The notes: a model not told the origin generated them from the sequence alone. DNA of 54,849 nt from Bacillota bacterium (GCA_029225225.1 JAQXWB010000071.1:1-54849); one strand, 5' to 3'; counted from the stretch's first letter, positions 18,012 to 26,098 are shown. Program-made: numbers and translations.

Positions 18012-18251
18012 ATGGTGGAAGAACAGAAGATCAAGCAGGACGAAATTCACATCGGTGCGAATATCCGCGCTTTGCGGAAGCAGCGAGGGATCGGGCAGAC
18101 GGAGCTTGTGCGTATCTTACAGCTTAACGGTGTTGATATGACACGGGAGGCTCTGGTCAAAATTGAGCGTGGGATACAGCATATCAGCGCTACACAGCTC
18201 CGTGCCATCCGAGATGCGCTCCATACGACCTATGATGAGATGTTGAAATGA
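18012..18251 (+). CDS. XRE-family helix-turn-helix regulator
   Basis: The 79-residue product contains one XRE-type HTH domain (about residues 15-70). Features are IGANIRALRKQRGIGQTELVRIL, the recognition region and KIERGIQHISATQLRAIRDAL. The ATG at 18012 is preferred over the TTG at 17988 because GAGGTG lies just upstream. It is divergent from the small ORF and shares the palindromic operator region, so it probably represses itself or that gene. A role as a restriction-modification controller protein is possible but unproven. Confidence 0.8.
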   Translation: MVEEQKIKQDEIHIGANIRALRKQRGIGQTELVRILQLNGVDMTREALVKIERGIQHISATQLRAIRDALHTTYDEMLK

Positions 18252-18257
18252 AAATGG

Positions 18258-18299
18258 AAAAGACTATGAATCCCATACGGCGGATTCATAGTCTTTTTT
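18258..18299. terminator. Bidirectional terminator after the XRE gene
   Basis: AGACTATGAATCC (18261-18273) pairs perfectly with GGATTCATAGTCT (18282-18294). An A-run precedes and a T-run follows, so it can work on both strands. It marks the edge of the AT-richer island. Confidence 0.85.
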
Positions 18300-18590
18300 C
18301 ATTTTACTATCTATCGGGTAGTTCCTGCATATCATTACGAGTAGCGCAGCAATGCGGCAATCTATTGTAGTTCCTGCACGAGATTGCCACAACCAGTGTG
18401 CGCACTGGTTTCGCAATGACAAGCGGGACAGCCCCTTCGTGTCATTGCGAGGAGCGCAGCGACGTGGCAATCTCTTGCGGGAGCTACCGAGCATATACGA
18501 AACCGTTCACCCGTACCGTCTGCCGCTTACGCGGTCGAAGGGGACATGTCCCTGAGCTACAAGGGCTGCTGCAAAAGAGGTTTTCCACCT
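18300..18590. repeat. Interspersed repeat cluster next to radC
   Basis: No gene was found. An inverted repeat at 18381-18473 starts AGATTGCCAC and ends GTGGCAATCT. It contains an inner palindrome AACCAGTGTGCGCACTGGTT (18391-18410). A GGGGACATGTCCCT copy lies at 18540-18553, flanked by the TACCGTCTGCCGCTTACGCGG segment seen in the other repeat clusters. Confidence 0.75.
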
Positions 18591-19256
18591 TCAATAACCG
18601 TACTCCCTGAAATAGCCGCTTTCGCGCATGGAGACGAAATCGTCGTCTGCAATGACGATATGGTCAAGGAGCATGATCTCCAACGCGCTCAGGGCGTCGC
18701 GGAGGCGGAGGGTTACTTCGACGTCCTCCTTTGACGGCAAAGCGACGCCAGAGGGGTGATTGTGCGCCAAGACAATACCGGTGGCGTTGGCGGTCAGCGC
18801 CTCCTGCACCAAACGGCGTGCGGGTACATTGGCGGAATTGACGCTGCCCTGCCCTAACTTTCGGCAGTTCAGAACCTTCCCGGCAGCATCGAGCAGGAGC
18901 AAATAGATCATCTCATCCCGCGCACCGTAGAAATACGGCAGCAGGTAGCGCCCGAAATCCGTGCTGCTCAAAAGACGCGTCTCTCCCTGCGAGCGGGAGA
19001 GGAAATAGCGGCGGTGCAGCTCCGGCACAAGGCGCAGGAGCAGGACGCTCTCCTCATTCATGCCCTTGATCTCCGCAAGGCGTTCAGGATCCGCCTCGAT
19101 CAAAGCGGCGATGCTCGGATACTGCTCCATGATCCGCGCCGCCAATCCCGCCGCGTCCTCCACGCTGAAGCGCAGCAGCAGCTCCAAAAGCTGTACATCC
19201 GGCATAGCGTCGGGATCCCGCGTCAGAAAGCGGCGCGTCAGGCGATCCTTAGTCAT
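18591..19256 (-). CDS. radC: RadC/JAMM-domain DNA repair-associated protein
   Basis: This 221-residue protein has an N-terminal helix-hairpin-helix region (about residues 1-85) and a C-terminal MPN domain. The metal site reads HNHPSGVALPSKED, the full JAMM motif, so a zinc-dependent peptidase- or nuclease-like activity is possible. The cellular role of RadC is unsettled. It follows uvrA by six bases and probably shares its promoter. Length is typical. Confidence 0.93.
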   Translation of the reverse strand: MTKDRLTRRFLTRDPDAMPDVQLLELLLRFSVEDAAGLAARIMEQYPSIAALIEADPERLAEIKGMNEESVLLLRLVPELHRRYFLSRSQGETRLLSSTDFGRYLLPYFYGARDEMIYLLLLDAAGKVLNCRKLGQGSVNSANVPARRLVQEALTANATGIVLAHNHPSGVALPSKEDVEVTLRLRDALSALEIMLLDHIVIADDDFVSMRESGYFREYGY

Positions 19257-19262
19257 GGCGTG

Positions 19263-22094
19263 TCACTCCTTTGCAAGCACCTTCTTCAAATACTGCCCGG
19301 TATAGGACTTTTCGCAGGCGGCGACCTCCTCCGGTGTGCCGCAGGCGACGATCTTACCGCCGCCGTCGCCGCCCTCGGGTCCCAAGTCGATCAGATAGTC
19401 GGCGGTCTTGATGACATCAAGGTTATGCTCAATAACAAGGACGGTATTTCCCACATCGACAAGACGCTGCAGCACCTCCAAGAGCTTCTGCACATCGTAC
19501 ATATGCAGGCCCGTTGTCGGCTCGTCGAGGATATAGAGCGTGCGTCCCGTCGCGCGGCGGGAAAGCTCCGTTGCCAGCTTGACGCGCTGCGCCTCGCCGC
19601 CGGAGAGCGTGGTGGAGCTTTGTCCGAGCTTAATATAGCCCAAGCCGACCTCGACCAGCGTTGCGACCTTCTCCCGCAGGCGCGGCTGATGCTCAAAGAA
19701 CTCCAGCGCCTCATCCGCTGTCATCTCCAAGACCTCGGCAATGTTTTTCCCGCGGTACAGCACCTCCAGCGTTTCACGATTATAGCGCTTGCCGTGGCAG
19801 ACCTCGCAGGGTACATAGACATCGGGCAGGAAGTGCATTTCAATCTTCACCAGACCATCGCCGCAGCACGCCTCGCAGCGCCCGCCCTTGACATTGAAGG
19901 AGAAGCGCCCCGCACTGTAGCCGCGCTCGCGGGCATCGGCCGTGGCGGCGTAGAGGTCGCGGATATCGGTGAAAAGGCCCGTATAGGTTGCGGGATTTGA
20001 GCGCGGCGTGCGTCCGATAGGGCTTTGGTCGATCACAATGACCTTATCGAGGTTTTGCATTCCCTCCATGCGGTCATGCTTGCCCGGGCGGACGCGCGCG
20101 CCGTTGAGCTTCCCCAGTAGCCGCTTTGCGATAATCTCATTGACCAGAGAGGATTTTCCGCTGCCCGAAACGCCCGTCACGCAGGTAAAGGTTCCGAGCG
20201 GAATGTCCACATCAATATGATCCAAATTATTCTCGCAGCACCCGCAGACACGCAGGTGCTTGCCGTTCCCCTGCCGGCGCTGCGCCGGTACGGGGATTTT
20301 TCTTTTGCCGGAGAGGTATTGCCCCGTCAGGCTCTCCGGTGTGTCCATAATCTGCTGCAAGGTGCCCTGCGCGACGATCTCGCCGCCGTGAACCCCCGCG
20401 CCGGGACCGACATCCACGATATAGTCCGCCGCGCGCATGGTGTCCTCATCGTGCTCCACGACAATCAGGGTATTGCCGAGATCACGCAGACGGCACAGCG
20501 TCGCAAGCAGCTTATCGTTATCGCGCTGGTGCAGACCGATGCTCGGCTCGTCCAGAATATACAGCACACCCATGAGCGACGAGCCAATCTGCGTGGCAAG
20601 ACGGATGCGCTGCGCCTCGCCGCCGGACAGCGTGCCCGCGGAACGGGAGAGGGTCAGATATTGCAGACCGACGCTTTGCAGGAAGCCGAGCCGGGAGCGG
20701 ATCTCGCGCAGAATCTGCTCCGCGATGATCGCCTGCGCCCCTTCGAGGTGCAGGGTGTCGAGAAATTCCAACTCTTTATTGACCGGCATGGCGCAGAATT
20801 GCATGATCGACAGCCCGCCGACCGTCACCGCCCGCGCAATATCGGACAGGCGCTCGCCGCCGCAGTGCGGGCAGGGCGAGGTCGTCATCAGCTCCTCCAG
20901 CTCCTTGCGCACGGCATCGGACTGCGTTTCGCGGTAACGGCGCTCCACATTGGGCACGATACCCTCGAACGCCTGCTCCAGCGTTCCTCTGCCGTTCCCG
21001 CGCTCATAATGCAGCTGAAGCTTTTCGCCCTTCGTGCCGTACAGGATCACCTCGCGGGCAGCTTCCGAAAGCGCATGAAATGGCGTATTGAGATCGAAAT
21101 GATATTTGAGCGCCAACGCCTCAAAGTACATCCGCGCAATGGAATCATTCTTGATATTTCCCCATCCGCTCGCTTGAATCGCGCCGTCATAGATGGACAG
21201 ATCGGGATTCGGGACGACGAGCGCGGGATCGACCTTCAAACGGAAGCCCAAGCCAGAGCATTCGGGACAAGCGCCCAACGGATTATTGAAGGAGAACAGC
21301 CGCGGCGAAAGCTCCGGCATGGAGATGCCGCATTCGTCGCAGGCATAGTTGCGGGAAAACAGCGTCTCCTCCCCGCTGTCCGGACATTGGATAATGACAA
21401 GCCCGCCGCCGTGGGACAGGGCGGTCTCCACGCTGTCGGTCAGTCTGCGGGTAATGTCTCCGCGCAGAACGAGGCGATCCACGACCAATTCGATGGCGTG
21501 CTTTTTATTCTTTTCCAGCGAAATTTCCTCGCTCAGATCATAGTTGATGCCGTCGATGCGCACGCGGGCAAAGCCGCTGCGGCGGGCGTCCTCCAAGAGC
21601 TTGGTATGCTCACCCTTTTTGCCGCGCACGATGGGAGACAGCACCTGAAAGCGTGTTCCCTCCGGCATGGCAAGCACCTTATCGACGATTTGATCCACAC
21701 TCTGACGGCGAATCTCCCTGCCGCATTTCGGGCAGTGGGGCGTTCCCGCGCGCGCCCAAAGCAGACGCAGATAGTCATAGATTTCCGTGACCGTGCCGAC
21801 GGTGGAGCGCGGGTTTTTTGAGGTTGTCTTCTGGTCAATGGAGATGGCAGGCGAAAGTCCCTCAATCACATCGACATCGGGCTTGTCCATCTGCCCCAAA
21901 AACTGCCGCACATAAGCGGAAAGCGACTCCACATAGCGTCTGCGTCCCTCGGCATAGATCGTATCAAAGGCGAGGGAGGACTTCCCCGAGCCGGAAAGAC
22001 CGGTAAATACGCTGAGCGCATTACGCGGAATCTCCACATCTACATTTTTTAAGTTGTTCTCTCTTGCGCCTCTGACAAGTATTGTATCTCGCAT
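19263..22094 (-). CDS. uvrA: Excinuclease ABC subunit UvrA
   Basis: UvrA finds DNA damage and loads UvrB in nucleotide excision repair. The 943-residue protein has two ABC modules. Walker A motifs are [14 protein letters not shown] near residue 31 and [10 protein letters not shown] near 640. Signatures are [12 protein letters not shown] and [12 protein letters not shown]. Zinc cysteines are seen in [17 protein letters not shown] and CEACCGDG...[10 protein letters not shown]. The start was set at the ATG giving [17 protein letters not shown], because GGAGGG lies just upstream. A longer frame to 22160 would include the promoter. Confidence 0.97.
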   Translation of the reverse strand: MRDTILVRGARENNLKNVDVEIPRNALSVFTGLSGSGKSSLAFDTIYAEGRRRYVESLSAYVRQFLGQMDKPDVDVIEGLSPAISIDQKTTSKNPRSTVGTVTEIYDYLRLLWARAGTPHCPKCGREIRRQSVDQIVDKVLAMPEGTRFQVLSPIVRGKKGEHTKLLEDARRSGFARVRIDGINYDLSEEISLEKNKKHAIELVVDRLVLRGDITRRLTDSVETALSHGGGLVIIQCPDSGEETLFSRNYACDECGISMPELSPRLFSFNNPLGACPECSGLGFRLKVDPALVVPNPDLSIYDGAIQASGWGNIKNDSIARMYFEALALKYHFDLNTPFHALSEAAREVILYGTKGEKLQLHYERGNGRGTLEQAFEGIVPNVERRYRETQSDAVRKELEELMTTSPCPHCGGERLSDIARAVTVGGLSIMQFCAMPVNKELEFLDTLHLEGAQAIIAEQILREIRSRLGFLQSVGLQYLTLSRSAGTLSGGEAQRIRLATQIGSSLMGVLYILDEPSIGLHQRDNDKLLATLCRLRDLGNTLIVVEHDEDTMRAADYIVDVGPGAGVHGGEIVAQGTLQQIMDTPESLTGQYLSGKRKIPVPAQRRQGNGKHLRVCGCCENNLDHIDVDIPLGTFTCVTGVSGSGKSSLVNEIIAKRLLGKLNGARVRPGKHDRMEGMQNLDKVIVIDQSPIGRTPRSNPATYTGLFTDIRDLYAATADARERGYSAGRFSFNVKGGRCEACCGDGLVKIEMHFLPDVYVPCEVCHGKRYNRETLEVLYRGKNIAEVLEMTADEALEFFEHQPRLREKVATLVEVGLGYIKLGQSSTTLSGGEAQRVKLATELSRRATGRTLYILDEPTTGLHMYDVQKLLEVLQRLVDVGNTVLVIEHNLDVIKTADYLIDLGPEGGDGGGKIVACGTPEEVAACEKSYTGQYLKKVLAKE

Positions 22095-22131
22095 TGCTTC
22101 CCTCCGCAAATTGCTTTCTTTCTGAACTGTT

Positions 22132-22160
22132 ATTATACCACACTCCATTCGCCGCGACAA
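22132..22160 (-). promoter_or_regulatory. Sigma-A promoter of uvrA-radC
   Basis: On the minus strand TTGTCG (22155-22160) and TATAAT (22132-22137) are 17 bases apart, about 40 bases upstream of the uvrA ATG. No LexA-type CGAACNNNNGTTCG box was seen nearby. Confidence 0.75.
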
Positions 22161-22224
22161 CCGCGTATTTCGGAAAAGTTTTCGATTGCCGCCGGAAAAG
22201 CACTCGATTTATTTGTAACCACTC

Positions 22225-22253
22225 TTGCATTTTCGTGACCAATAAGGTATGAT
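22225..22253 (+). promoter_or_regulatory. Promoter toward the kinase-like gene
   Basis: TTGCAT (22225-22230) and TATGAT (22248-22253) are separated by 17 bases on the plus strand. The start site would fall near 22260, directly at the first of four TTCGACA repeats. Confidence 0.55.
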
Positions 22254-22262
22254 ACAGGTAGC

Positions 22263-22298
22263 TTCGACAGAATTCGACAAAATTCGACAAATTCGACA
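22263..22298. promoter_or_regulatory. Array of four Spo0A-box-like sites
   Basis: TTCGACA occurs at 22263, 22273, 22283 and 22292, spaced 10, 10 and 9 bases. Read on the minus strand each is TGTCGAA, the core of the Spo0A box, and two are the longer TTTGTCGAAT. The sites lie on one face of the helix, just downstream of the plus-strand promoter, where binding would repress. Spo0A is not encoded in this window, so the assignment rests on motif match. Confidence 0.6.
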
Positions 22299-22349
22299 CG
22301 GAAGATTTTCCCGCGCAAGAATTTCCTGTCATGACGGATACTATAGGAA

Positions 22350-22465
22350 ACCGCTCTCGTAGGGCGCGCCGGGGCAGGAACTACCGACTGCGTACAAGCT
22401 TGTTTATGCCTACCGTCTGCCGCTGCGCGGTCTTAGGGGACATGTCCCCGCCCTACAGGCGTTGA
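22350..22465. repeat. Interspersed repeat copy
   Basis: A copy of the same family as at 1-513: GTAGGGCGCGCCGGGGCAGG, then the ACTACCGACTGCGTACAAGC motif, then GGGGACATGTCCCC at 22436-22449. It lies in the leader between the Spo0A-like boxes and the kinase-like gene. I saw no gene between 22095 and 22537. Confidence 0.7.
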
Positions 22466-22537
22466 ATGCACCATCGCCGTATGGCGCGGCGGGTAGATTT
22501 GTGGCGGATCTATAAAAAAGCAAAGGAGGGGATGCAC

Positions 22538-23614
22538 ATGGATATGGAGCTGAAGCAGATTTTAGAGCTTTTGGCGCAGCCGGTTTTTCTCGCGCGTGAC
22601 GGCAGCGTGATTTGGTGCAACGGCGCAGCGCGCGGCATGCTTGCCGAAGGTCTGCCTGTCTCCTCTCTTTTGGAAAATAACGCTATGTTATACGAGGTTT
22701 GGTCACGGGAGGGAGTGCTGCATCTCCCGATCATTCTCGGCGGCGCGGAATACGACGCCTCCGTGCTTGCAATGCAGGCAGGGGATCTCTTCCTTGCCGC
22801 GCGCCGTCCGCAGGAGGTCAACGCGACGGCAGCTGCAGTGGAACACGCCTCCGTTGCCCTGCGCAAGCCGCTGCACACCATGCTGAACGCAGCAAACGCG
22901 CTGTTTGAGCAGCTTGAGGAAACGCAGACGGAGCAGATTCCCGCCGCAGCAGAGCTGAATCAGGCGCTTTATCGTCTCATTCGCCTGTGTGGGCAGATGT
23001 CCGATGGTGCGCAGCTTCTGCTGCACCGTAGGGAAGCACACCGCGAACCGACGGATATTGCTCGTTTTCTGACCGATTTTGTCTCCGCCGCCCGTCCGTT
23101 GACGGAGTCCGTCGGGGTACAGCTTTTGTTCACGCCGCCGGGCAGGCCGCTGCGTGGTGATATTGACTGCCTGCTGCTGGAACGCGCACTATATAATTTG
23201 GTTGCCAACGCCTTAGCGCACTGCCCCTCCGGCAGCACCATTACGCTCAGCGCGCAAAAGCAGGACTTTTTTCTTCTGCTGCGGGTGATGGATAACGGTA
23301 ATGGCATCGAGGAAGGCGTTCTATCCACCATATTCGAGCGCTTCTCCGCCTCCGAATTCGGCGCTGCTTCGCAGGGCATTGGGTTAGGGCTGCCGATTGT
23401 CCGCGAGATTGCCCGTTTGCACGGCGGCACAATTGCTGTCAATGGAAATCCCGAGGGCGGCACCTGCGTGACGCTGACCCTCTCATTGGCGCCGAGTGTG
23501 CTGTCCCTGCGCAGCCGTATGGTGCGTTATGACGGCTACGGCGACTTGAATCACGCCTTGGTGGAGCTTTCGGATGTTTTGCCGCCGGAGATATACGACC
23601 CCGCGGAGATTTAG
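22538..23614 (+). CDS. PAS/HATPase sensor-kinase-like protein lacking the H-box histidine
   Basis: The 358-residue protein starts with a PAS-like region (about 10-70, PVFLARDGSVIWCNGAARGML). It has a dimerisation-like helix around ASVALRKPLHTMLNAANAL, then a complete HATPase domain: N-box LYNLVANALAHCPSG, G1 DNGNGIEE, F-box IFERF and G2 GIGLGLPIVREIARLHGG. In a typical kinase the phosphorylated residue is the His of SHELRTPL. Here that place reads SVALRKPL. It may be a pseudokinase or phosphatase, or use another residue. A 45-residue tail follows. No response regulator is adjacent. The ATG at 22538 was chosen for its spacing from AAAGGAGG. Confidence 0.75.
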   Translation: MDMELKQILELLAQPVFLARDGSVIWCNGAARGMLAEGLPVSSLLENNAMLYEVWSREGVLHLPIILGGAEYDASVLAMQAGDLFLAARRPQEVNATAAAVEHASVALRKPLHTMLNAANALFEQLEETQTEQIPAAAELNQALYRLIRLCGQMSDGAQLLLHRREAHREPTDIARFLTDFVSAARPLTESVGVQLLFTPPGRPLRGDIDCLLLERALYNLVANALAHCPSGSTITLSAQKQDFFLLLRVMDNGNGIEEGVLSTIFERFSASEFGAASQGIGLGLPIVREIARLHGGTIAVNGNPEGGTCVTLTLSLAPSVLSLRSRMVRYDGYGDLNHALVELSDVLPPEIYDPAEI

Positions 23615-23778
23615 GGAACCTCTGAACAAATCAGCGTCGGCGCTCAGCGGATCTTTTGCCGCAGCTTTTCGGTTGGAAAACCTTGAAATACACAAAGTAT
23701 TCCTGCGGTTTTCCAACCTCAATTTGCGACAAAATCTCTCGCTGACCGCTCTTGCAGATTTATTCAGAGGTTCCTTAG
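23611..23778. mobile_element. Foldback MITE with TTAG target duplication
   Basis: A 160-bp element (23615-23774) has terminal inverted repeats GGAACCTCTGAA(C/T)AAATC. The pairing continues imperfectly over 68 bp per arm and ends in GGTTGGAAAACC/GGTTTTCCAACC round a 24-bp centre. TTAG flanks it on both sides (23611-23614, 23775-23778). The left TTAG contains the TAG stop codon of the kinase-like gene. It encodes no protein, so it must have been moved by a transposase elsewhere. Confidence 0.8.
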
Positions 23779-23807
23779 TAATATTTTCCCCGACCGCGCC
23801 GTATATA
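23779..23807 (+). promoter_or_regulatory. Possible sporulation sigma-E-type promoter of yabP
   Basis: TAATATT (23779-23785) fits the sigma-E -35 consensus. After 14 bases CGTATATA is a partial match to the -10 (CATACAHT). The deduced start would almost touch the ribosome binding site, which weakens the call. Confidence 0.25.
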
Positions 23808-23825
23808 TAGTGCGGAGGGATGATG

Positions 23826-24101
23826 ATGGCAAACGATTCCATTCAGACGCTGCCCCATGAGCTGCGGCTCGATAACCGCTCGAAGCTGTCCGTCAGCGGT
23901 GTCAGCGAGGTTGAGAGCTTCGACGAGACGACGGTCGTGCTGCATACGGCGCGCGGCGTTCTGATTATCCGCGGCGAGGCGCTGCATTTGCAGACGCTTT
24001 CCATTGACGGCGGGCAGGTCGCCGTCACCGGTACGATTAACTCCCTGAGCTATGAGGAGCCGCAGAAGACCGGGAGCTTCCTGCGCCGCCTGTTCCGATA
24101 G
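23826..24101 (+). CDS. yabP: Sporulation protein YabP
   Basis: The 91-residue product has the YabP fold features: HELRLDNRSKLSVSGVSEVESFDETTVVLHTARGVLIIRGEALHLQTLSIDGGQVAVTG split over residues 10-68. In Bacillus YabP is made in the mother cell and, with YabQ, is needed for the spore cortex. Three ATG codons run in tandem. The third is favoured because it lies six bases from GGAGGG. It is followed directly by yabQ, showing an operon. Confidence 0.88.
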   Translation: MANDSIQTLPHELRLDNRSKLSVSGVSEVESFDETTVVLHTARGVLIIRGEALHLQTLSIDGGQVAVTGTINSLSYEEPQKTGSFLRRLFR

Positions 24102-24692
24102 ATGGAGCAGCCGCTCGGACTGCAAGGCAGTCAATTCCTGTTCGCCGCCGCGCTCGGGCTGCTGTACGGTCTGCATTATGACCTGCTGCGCGGGCTGCGG
24201 CGTAATCTGCGCGGTCTGACCCATCTGCTTGACGCGTGGTTTGTCCTCTCGTGTCTGCTCGGGAATCTCTGCTTTGCTCTGCTGGTCGGCAACGGTGAAT
24301 ACCGCATCTTTATGCTGCTCGGCACCGCACTCGGTATGTTCCTCTGGTTTTTTACACTCAGCCGCCTTTTTACGCGATGGAGTACCACATTTTGGCGCGT
24401 TGTCACCTTCCCTCTGCGGTGGTTTTGCCGAATGTGCGGAAAATTTCTCGAATTTTTGAAAAAAAGTGTAAAATATCTCTTTTCAAGAGCGAGAAAATCG
24501 GTTACAATAAGAAGAAAGAATTCTCGCAACTCACAAAAGAAAACATCGGGAGGAATGTACGATGCGCCTGTGCAAATCGTCACTCATTACCAAGCTCGTC
24601 ATACTGACGGTGATGATATACGCAATCGTCACCATCGTCACACTTCAACCAAAGATCAACGCGCTCAAAGCCGAAAAAGAAGTGCTCAGTGA
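24102..24692 (+). CDS. yabQ: Spore cortex protein YabQ
   Basis: This membrane protein has three hydrophobic segments (about residues 10-30, 42-64, 68-88) typical of YabQ, which localises to the outer forespore membrane and helps cortex formation. The start abuts the yabP stop. The reading frame runs 131 bases into divIC. From about residue 150 it becomes Arg/Lys/His-rich and unlike a membrane protein, so the natural end is uncertain. A frameshift near 24500 would end the frame at a TAA in an alternative frame. Confidence 0.75.
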   Translation: MEQPLGLQGSQFLFAAALGLLYGLHYDLLRGLRRNLRGLTHLLDAWFVLSCLLGNLCFALLVGNGEYRIFMLLGTALGMFLWFFTLSRLFTRWSTTFWRVVTFPLRWFCRMCGKFLEFLKKSVKYLFSRARKSVTIRRKNSRNSQKKTSGGMYDAPVQIVTHYQARHTDGDDIRNRHHRHTSTKDQRAQSRKRSAQ

Positions 24693-24840
24693 AGAGGTCG
24701 CCGCCTTGCAGCAGTCTAATTTGGAGCTGCAAGAAGACATTGCGCAGCTTGGCACGGACGTTTCTGTCCTTAAAATCGCCCGTGAGCGCCTCAATCTCGT
24801 TAGCGACGGTGAGGTTATCTACATCGACAGCAGCAAATAA
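24562..24840 (+). CDS. divIC: Septum formation initiator DivIC/FtsB
   Basis: The 92-residue bitopic protein has a short cytoplasmic N-terminus and a single transmembrane helix (about 10-28). An extracytoplasmic coiled coil (30-65) with leucine heptads follows, then the conserved end ARERLNLVSDGEVIYID. DivIC interacts with FtsL and DivIB at the division septum. GGGAGG lies seven bases upstream of the ATG. The order yabP-yabQ-divIC-yabR is conserved in Firmicutes. Confidence 0.9.
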   Translation: MRLCKSSLITKLVILTVMIYAIVTIVTLQPKINALKAEKEVLSEEVAALQQSNLELQEDIAQLGTDVSVLKIARERLNLVSDGEVIYIDSSK

Positions 24841-24861
24841 ACGGAGGAACATACTGCATCT

Positions 24862-25260
24862 ATGGAGTTTACAGTCGGTACATTGCTGGAAGGCAAAGTA
24901 AAAAGCATCACAAAATTCGGTGCGTTCATTCTCCTGCCGGAGAACCGCACCGGCATGGTTCACATCTCTGAGGTTTCGAATTCCTATGTCAGCGATATCC
25001 ACGACCATCTGCACGAGGGCGATACCGTCCGCGTTCGGATCATCGGCATTGACGACGCGGGAAAGATCAGTCTCTCCATCAAACGCGCGCAGGAGCAGGA
25101 GCGCCGTCCTTCACGCCCGCGCAGCGAGGCACCGAAGCCTGCCGCTCCGAAGGCTCCGCTGACCTTTGAAGAAAAGCTCAAGCAGTTTATGTCCGACTCT
25201 GACAGCAAAATCTCCGGCTGTCGTCAATACGAGCATAAGACAAAATCCAGACGCCGCTGA
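24862..25260 (+). CDS. yabR: S1-domain RNA-binding protein YabR
   Basis: The S1 domain (residues 1-75) starts MEFTVGTLLEGKVKSITKFGAFI and includes GMVHISEVSNSYV and KISLSIKRA. A basic, proline/alanine-rich linker follows, then a short C-terminal helix and a KSRRR end. It resembles YabR of Bacillus, also beside divIC. RNA binding is expected but no target is known to me. Its stop codon lies within the loop of a downstream hairpin. Confidence 0.88.
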   Translation: MEFTVGTLLEGKVKSITKFGAFILLPENRTGMVHISEVSNSYVSDIHDHLHEGDTVRVRIIGIDDAGKISLSIKRAQEQERRPSRPRSEAPKPAAPKAPLTFEEKLKQFMSDSDSKISGCRQYEHKTKSRRR

Positions 25261-25274
25261 CGCGGCGTCTGTTT
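25248..25274 (+). terminator. Hairpin at the yabR 3' end
   Basis: CAGACGCCGC and GCGGCGTCTG form a perfect 10-bp stem with loop TGAC, which contains the yabR stop codon. Only TTT follows, so termination would be weak. It may instead protect the 3' end. Confidence 0.5.
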
Positions 25275-25292
25275 CATAAAACGAGGAAATAA

Positions 25293-25991
25293 ATGGAACA
25301 TGTATTGATCACGGGAGGCAGCCGAGGCATCGGCGCAGCCGCCGTCCGCGCTTTCTCCAAAGAAGGCTTTGACGTCTCCTTCTTCTATGAAAAGAATCAT
25401 ACGGCGGCGCACGCCGTCGCAGCGGAAACAGGCGCAAGGGCAATCTGCTGCGATGTTGCCGACATGGAAGCCGTCCGCGCGGCAGTTTCCAAGCTTCCGC
25501 CGGTGGATATTCTCATCAATAACGCAGGCATCTGCCACTATGGGCTGATCTCGCAGATCTCCGAGGCACAATGGCAGCGCCTGTTCGCGGTGAATGTACA
25601 CGGGATCTATCACTGCGTCAACGCCGTTTTACCCGCGATGCTGCAAAAGCAGTCCGGCTGTATCATCAATATCGCCTCCATGTGGGGGCAGGTCGGCGCG
25701 TCCTGTGAGGTCGCTTATTCTGCGACAAAGGGCGCGGTCATTGCGCTGACAAAGGCGCTGGCGCAGGAGCTTGGCCCGTCCCACATCCGCGTCAACTGCG
25801 TCTCCCCCGGCGTGATCCTGACGGATATGTGCGCCTCCGTCAGTGAGGAAACGCTGCGTGATTTGGCGGAGCAGACGCCCTTGGGAAAAAACGGCTCACC
25901 GGACGAGATCGCCGAAGCGCTTTTGTACCTCGCCCGCGCGAACTTCGTAACCGGACAAAATTTACCGGTCAACGGGGGCTTTGTGGTATAG
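25293..25991 (+). CDS. Short-chain dehydrogenase/reductase, FabG-like
   Basis: The 232-residue Rossmann-fold protein has the classical SDR features: GGSRGIG for cofactor binding at residues 8-14, NNAGI near 78-82, catalytic YSATK near 144-148 and the PG motif VSPGVILTDM. It probably reduces a keto group using NAD(P)H. The closest known type is 3-oxoacyl-ACP reductase, but no fatty-acid genes are nearby, so the substrate is open. It has its own GAGGAA ribosome binding site after the yabR hairpin. Confidence 0.85.
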   Translation: MEHVLITGGSRGIGAAAVRAFSKEGFDVSFFYEKNHTAAHAVAAETGARAICCDVADMEAVRAAVSKLPPVDILINNAGICHYGLISQISEAQWQRLFAVNVHGIYHCVNAVLPAMLQKQSGCIINIASMWGQVGASCEVAYSATKGAVIALTKALAQELGPSHIRVNCVSPGVILTDMCASVSEETLRDLAEQTPLGKNGSPDEIAEALLYLARANFVTGQNLPVNGGFVV

Positions 25992-26069
25992 TCCGCAGCA
26001 CTCCACAAGATATAGGTCGCCGCCAAAATTCGCACTGAAAAATTTCATATTTTCTGTGGTCGTCCGCGC

Positions 26070-26098
26070 TTGTCCCTATCGCTGCCTTGTGTTATAAT
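26070..26098 (+). promoter_or_regulatory. Sigma-A promoter of the dnaD-dnaI operon
   Basis: TTGTCC (26070-26075) and TATAAT (26093-26098) are 17 bases apart. The deduced start is about 88 bases upstream of dnaD. Confidence 0.75.

Noticed and set aside
20217-21821. 534-codon plus-strand ORF opposite uvrA
   Set aside because: uvrA is complete and conserved on the other strand. The ORF lacks a ribosome binding site and any motif.
22263-22298. Four short repeats as a CRISPR array
   Set aside because: Units are only 7-10 bases with no spacers, so they are protein-binding sites rather than CRISPR repeats.
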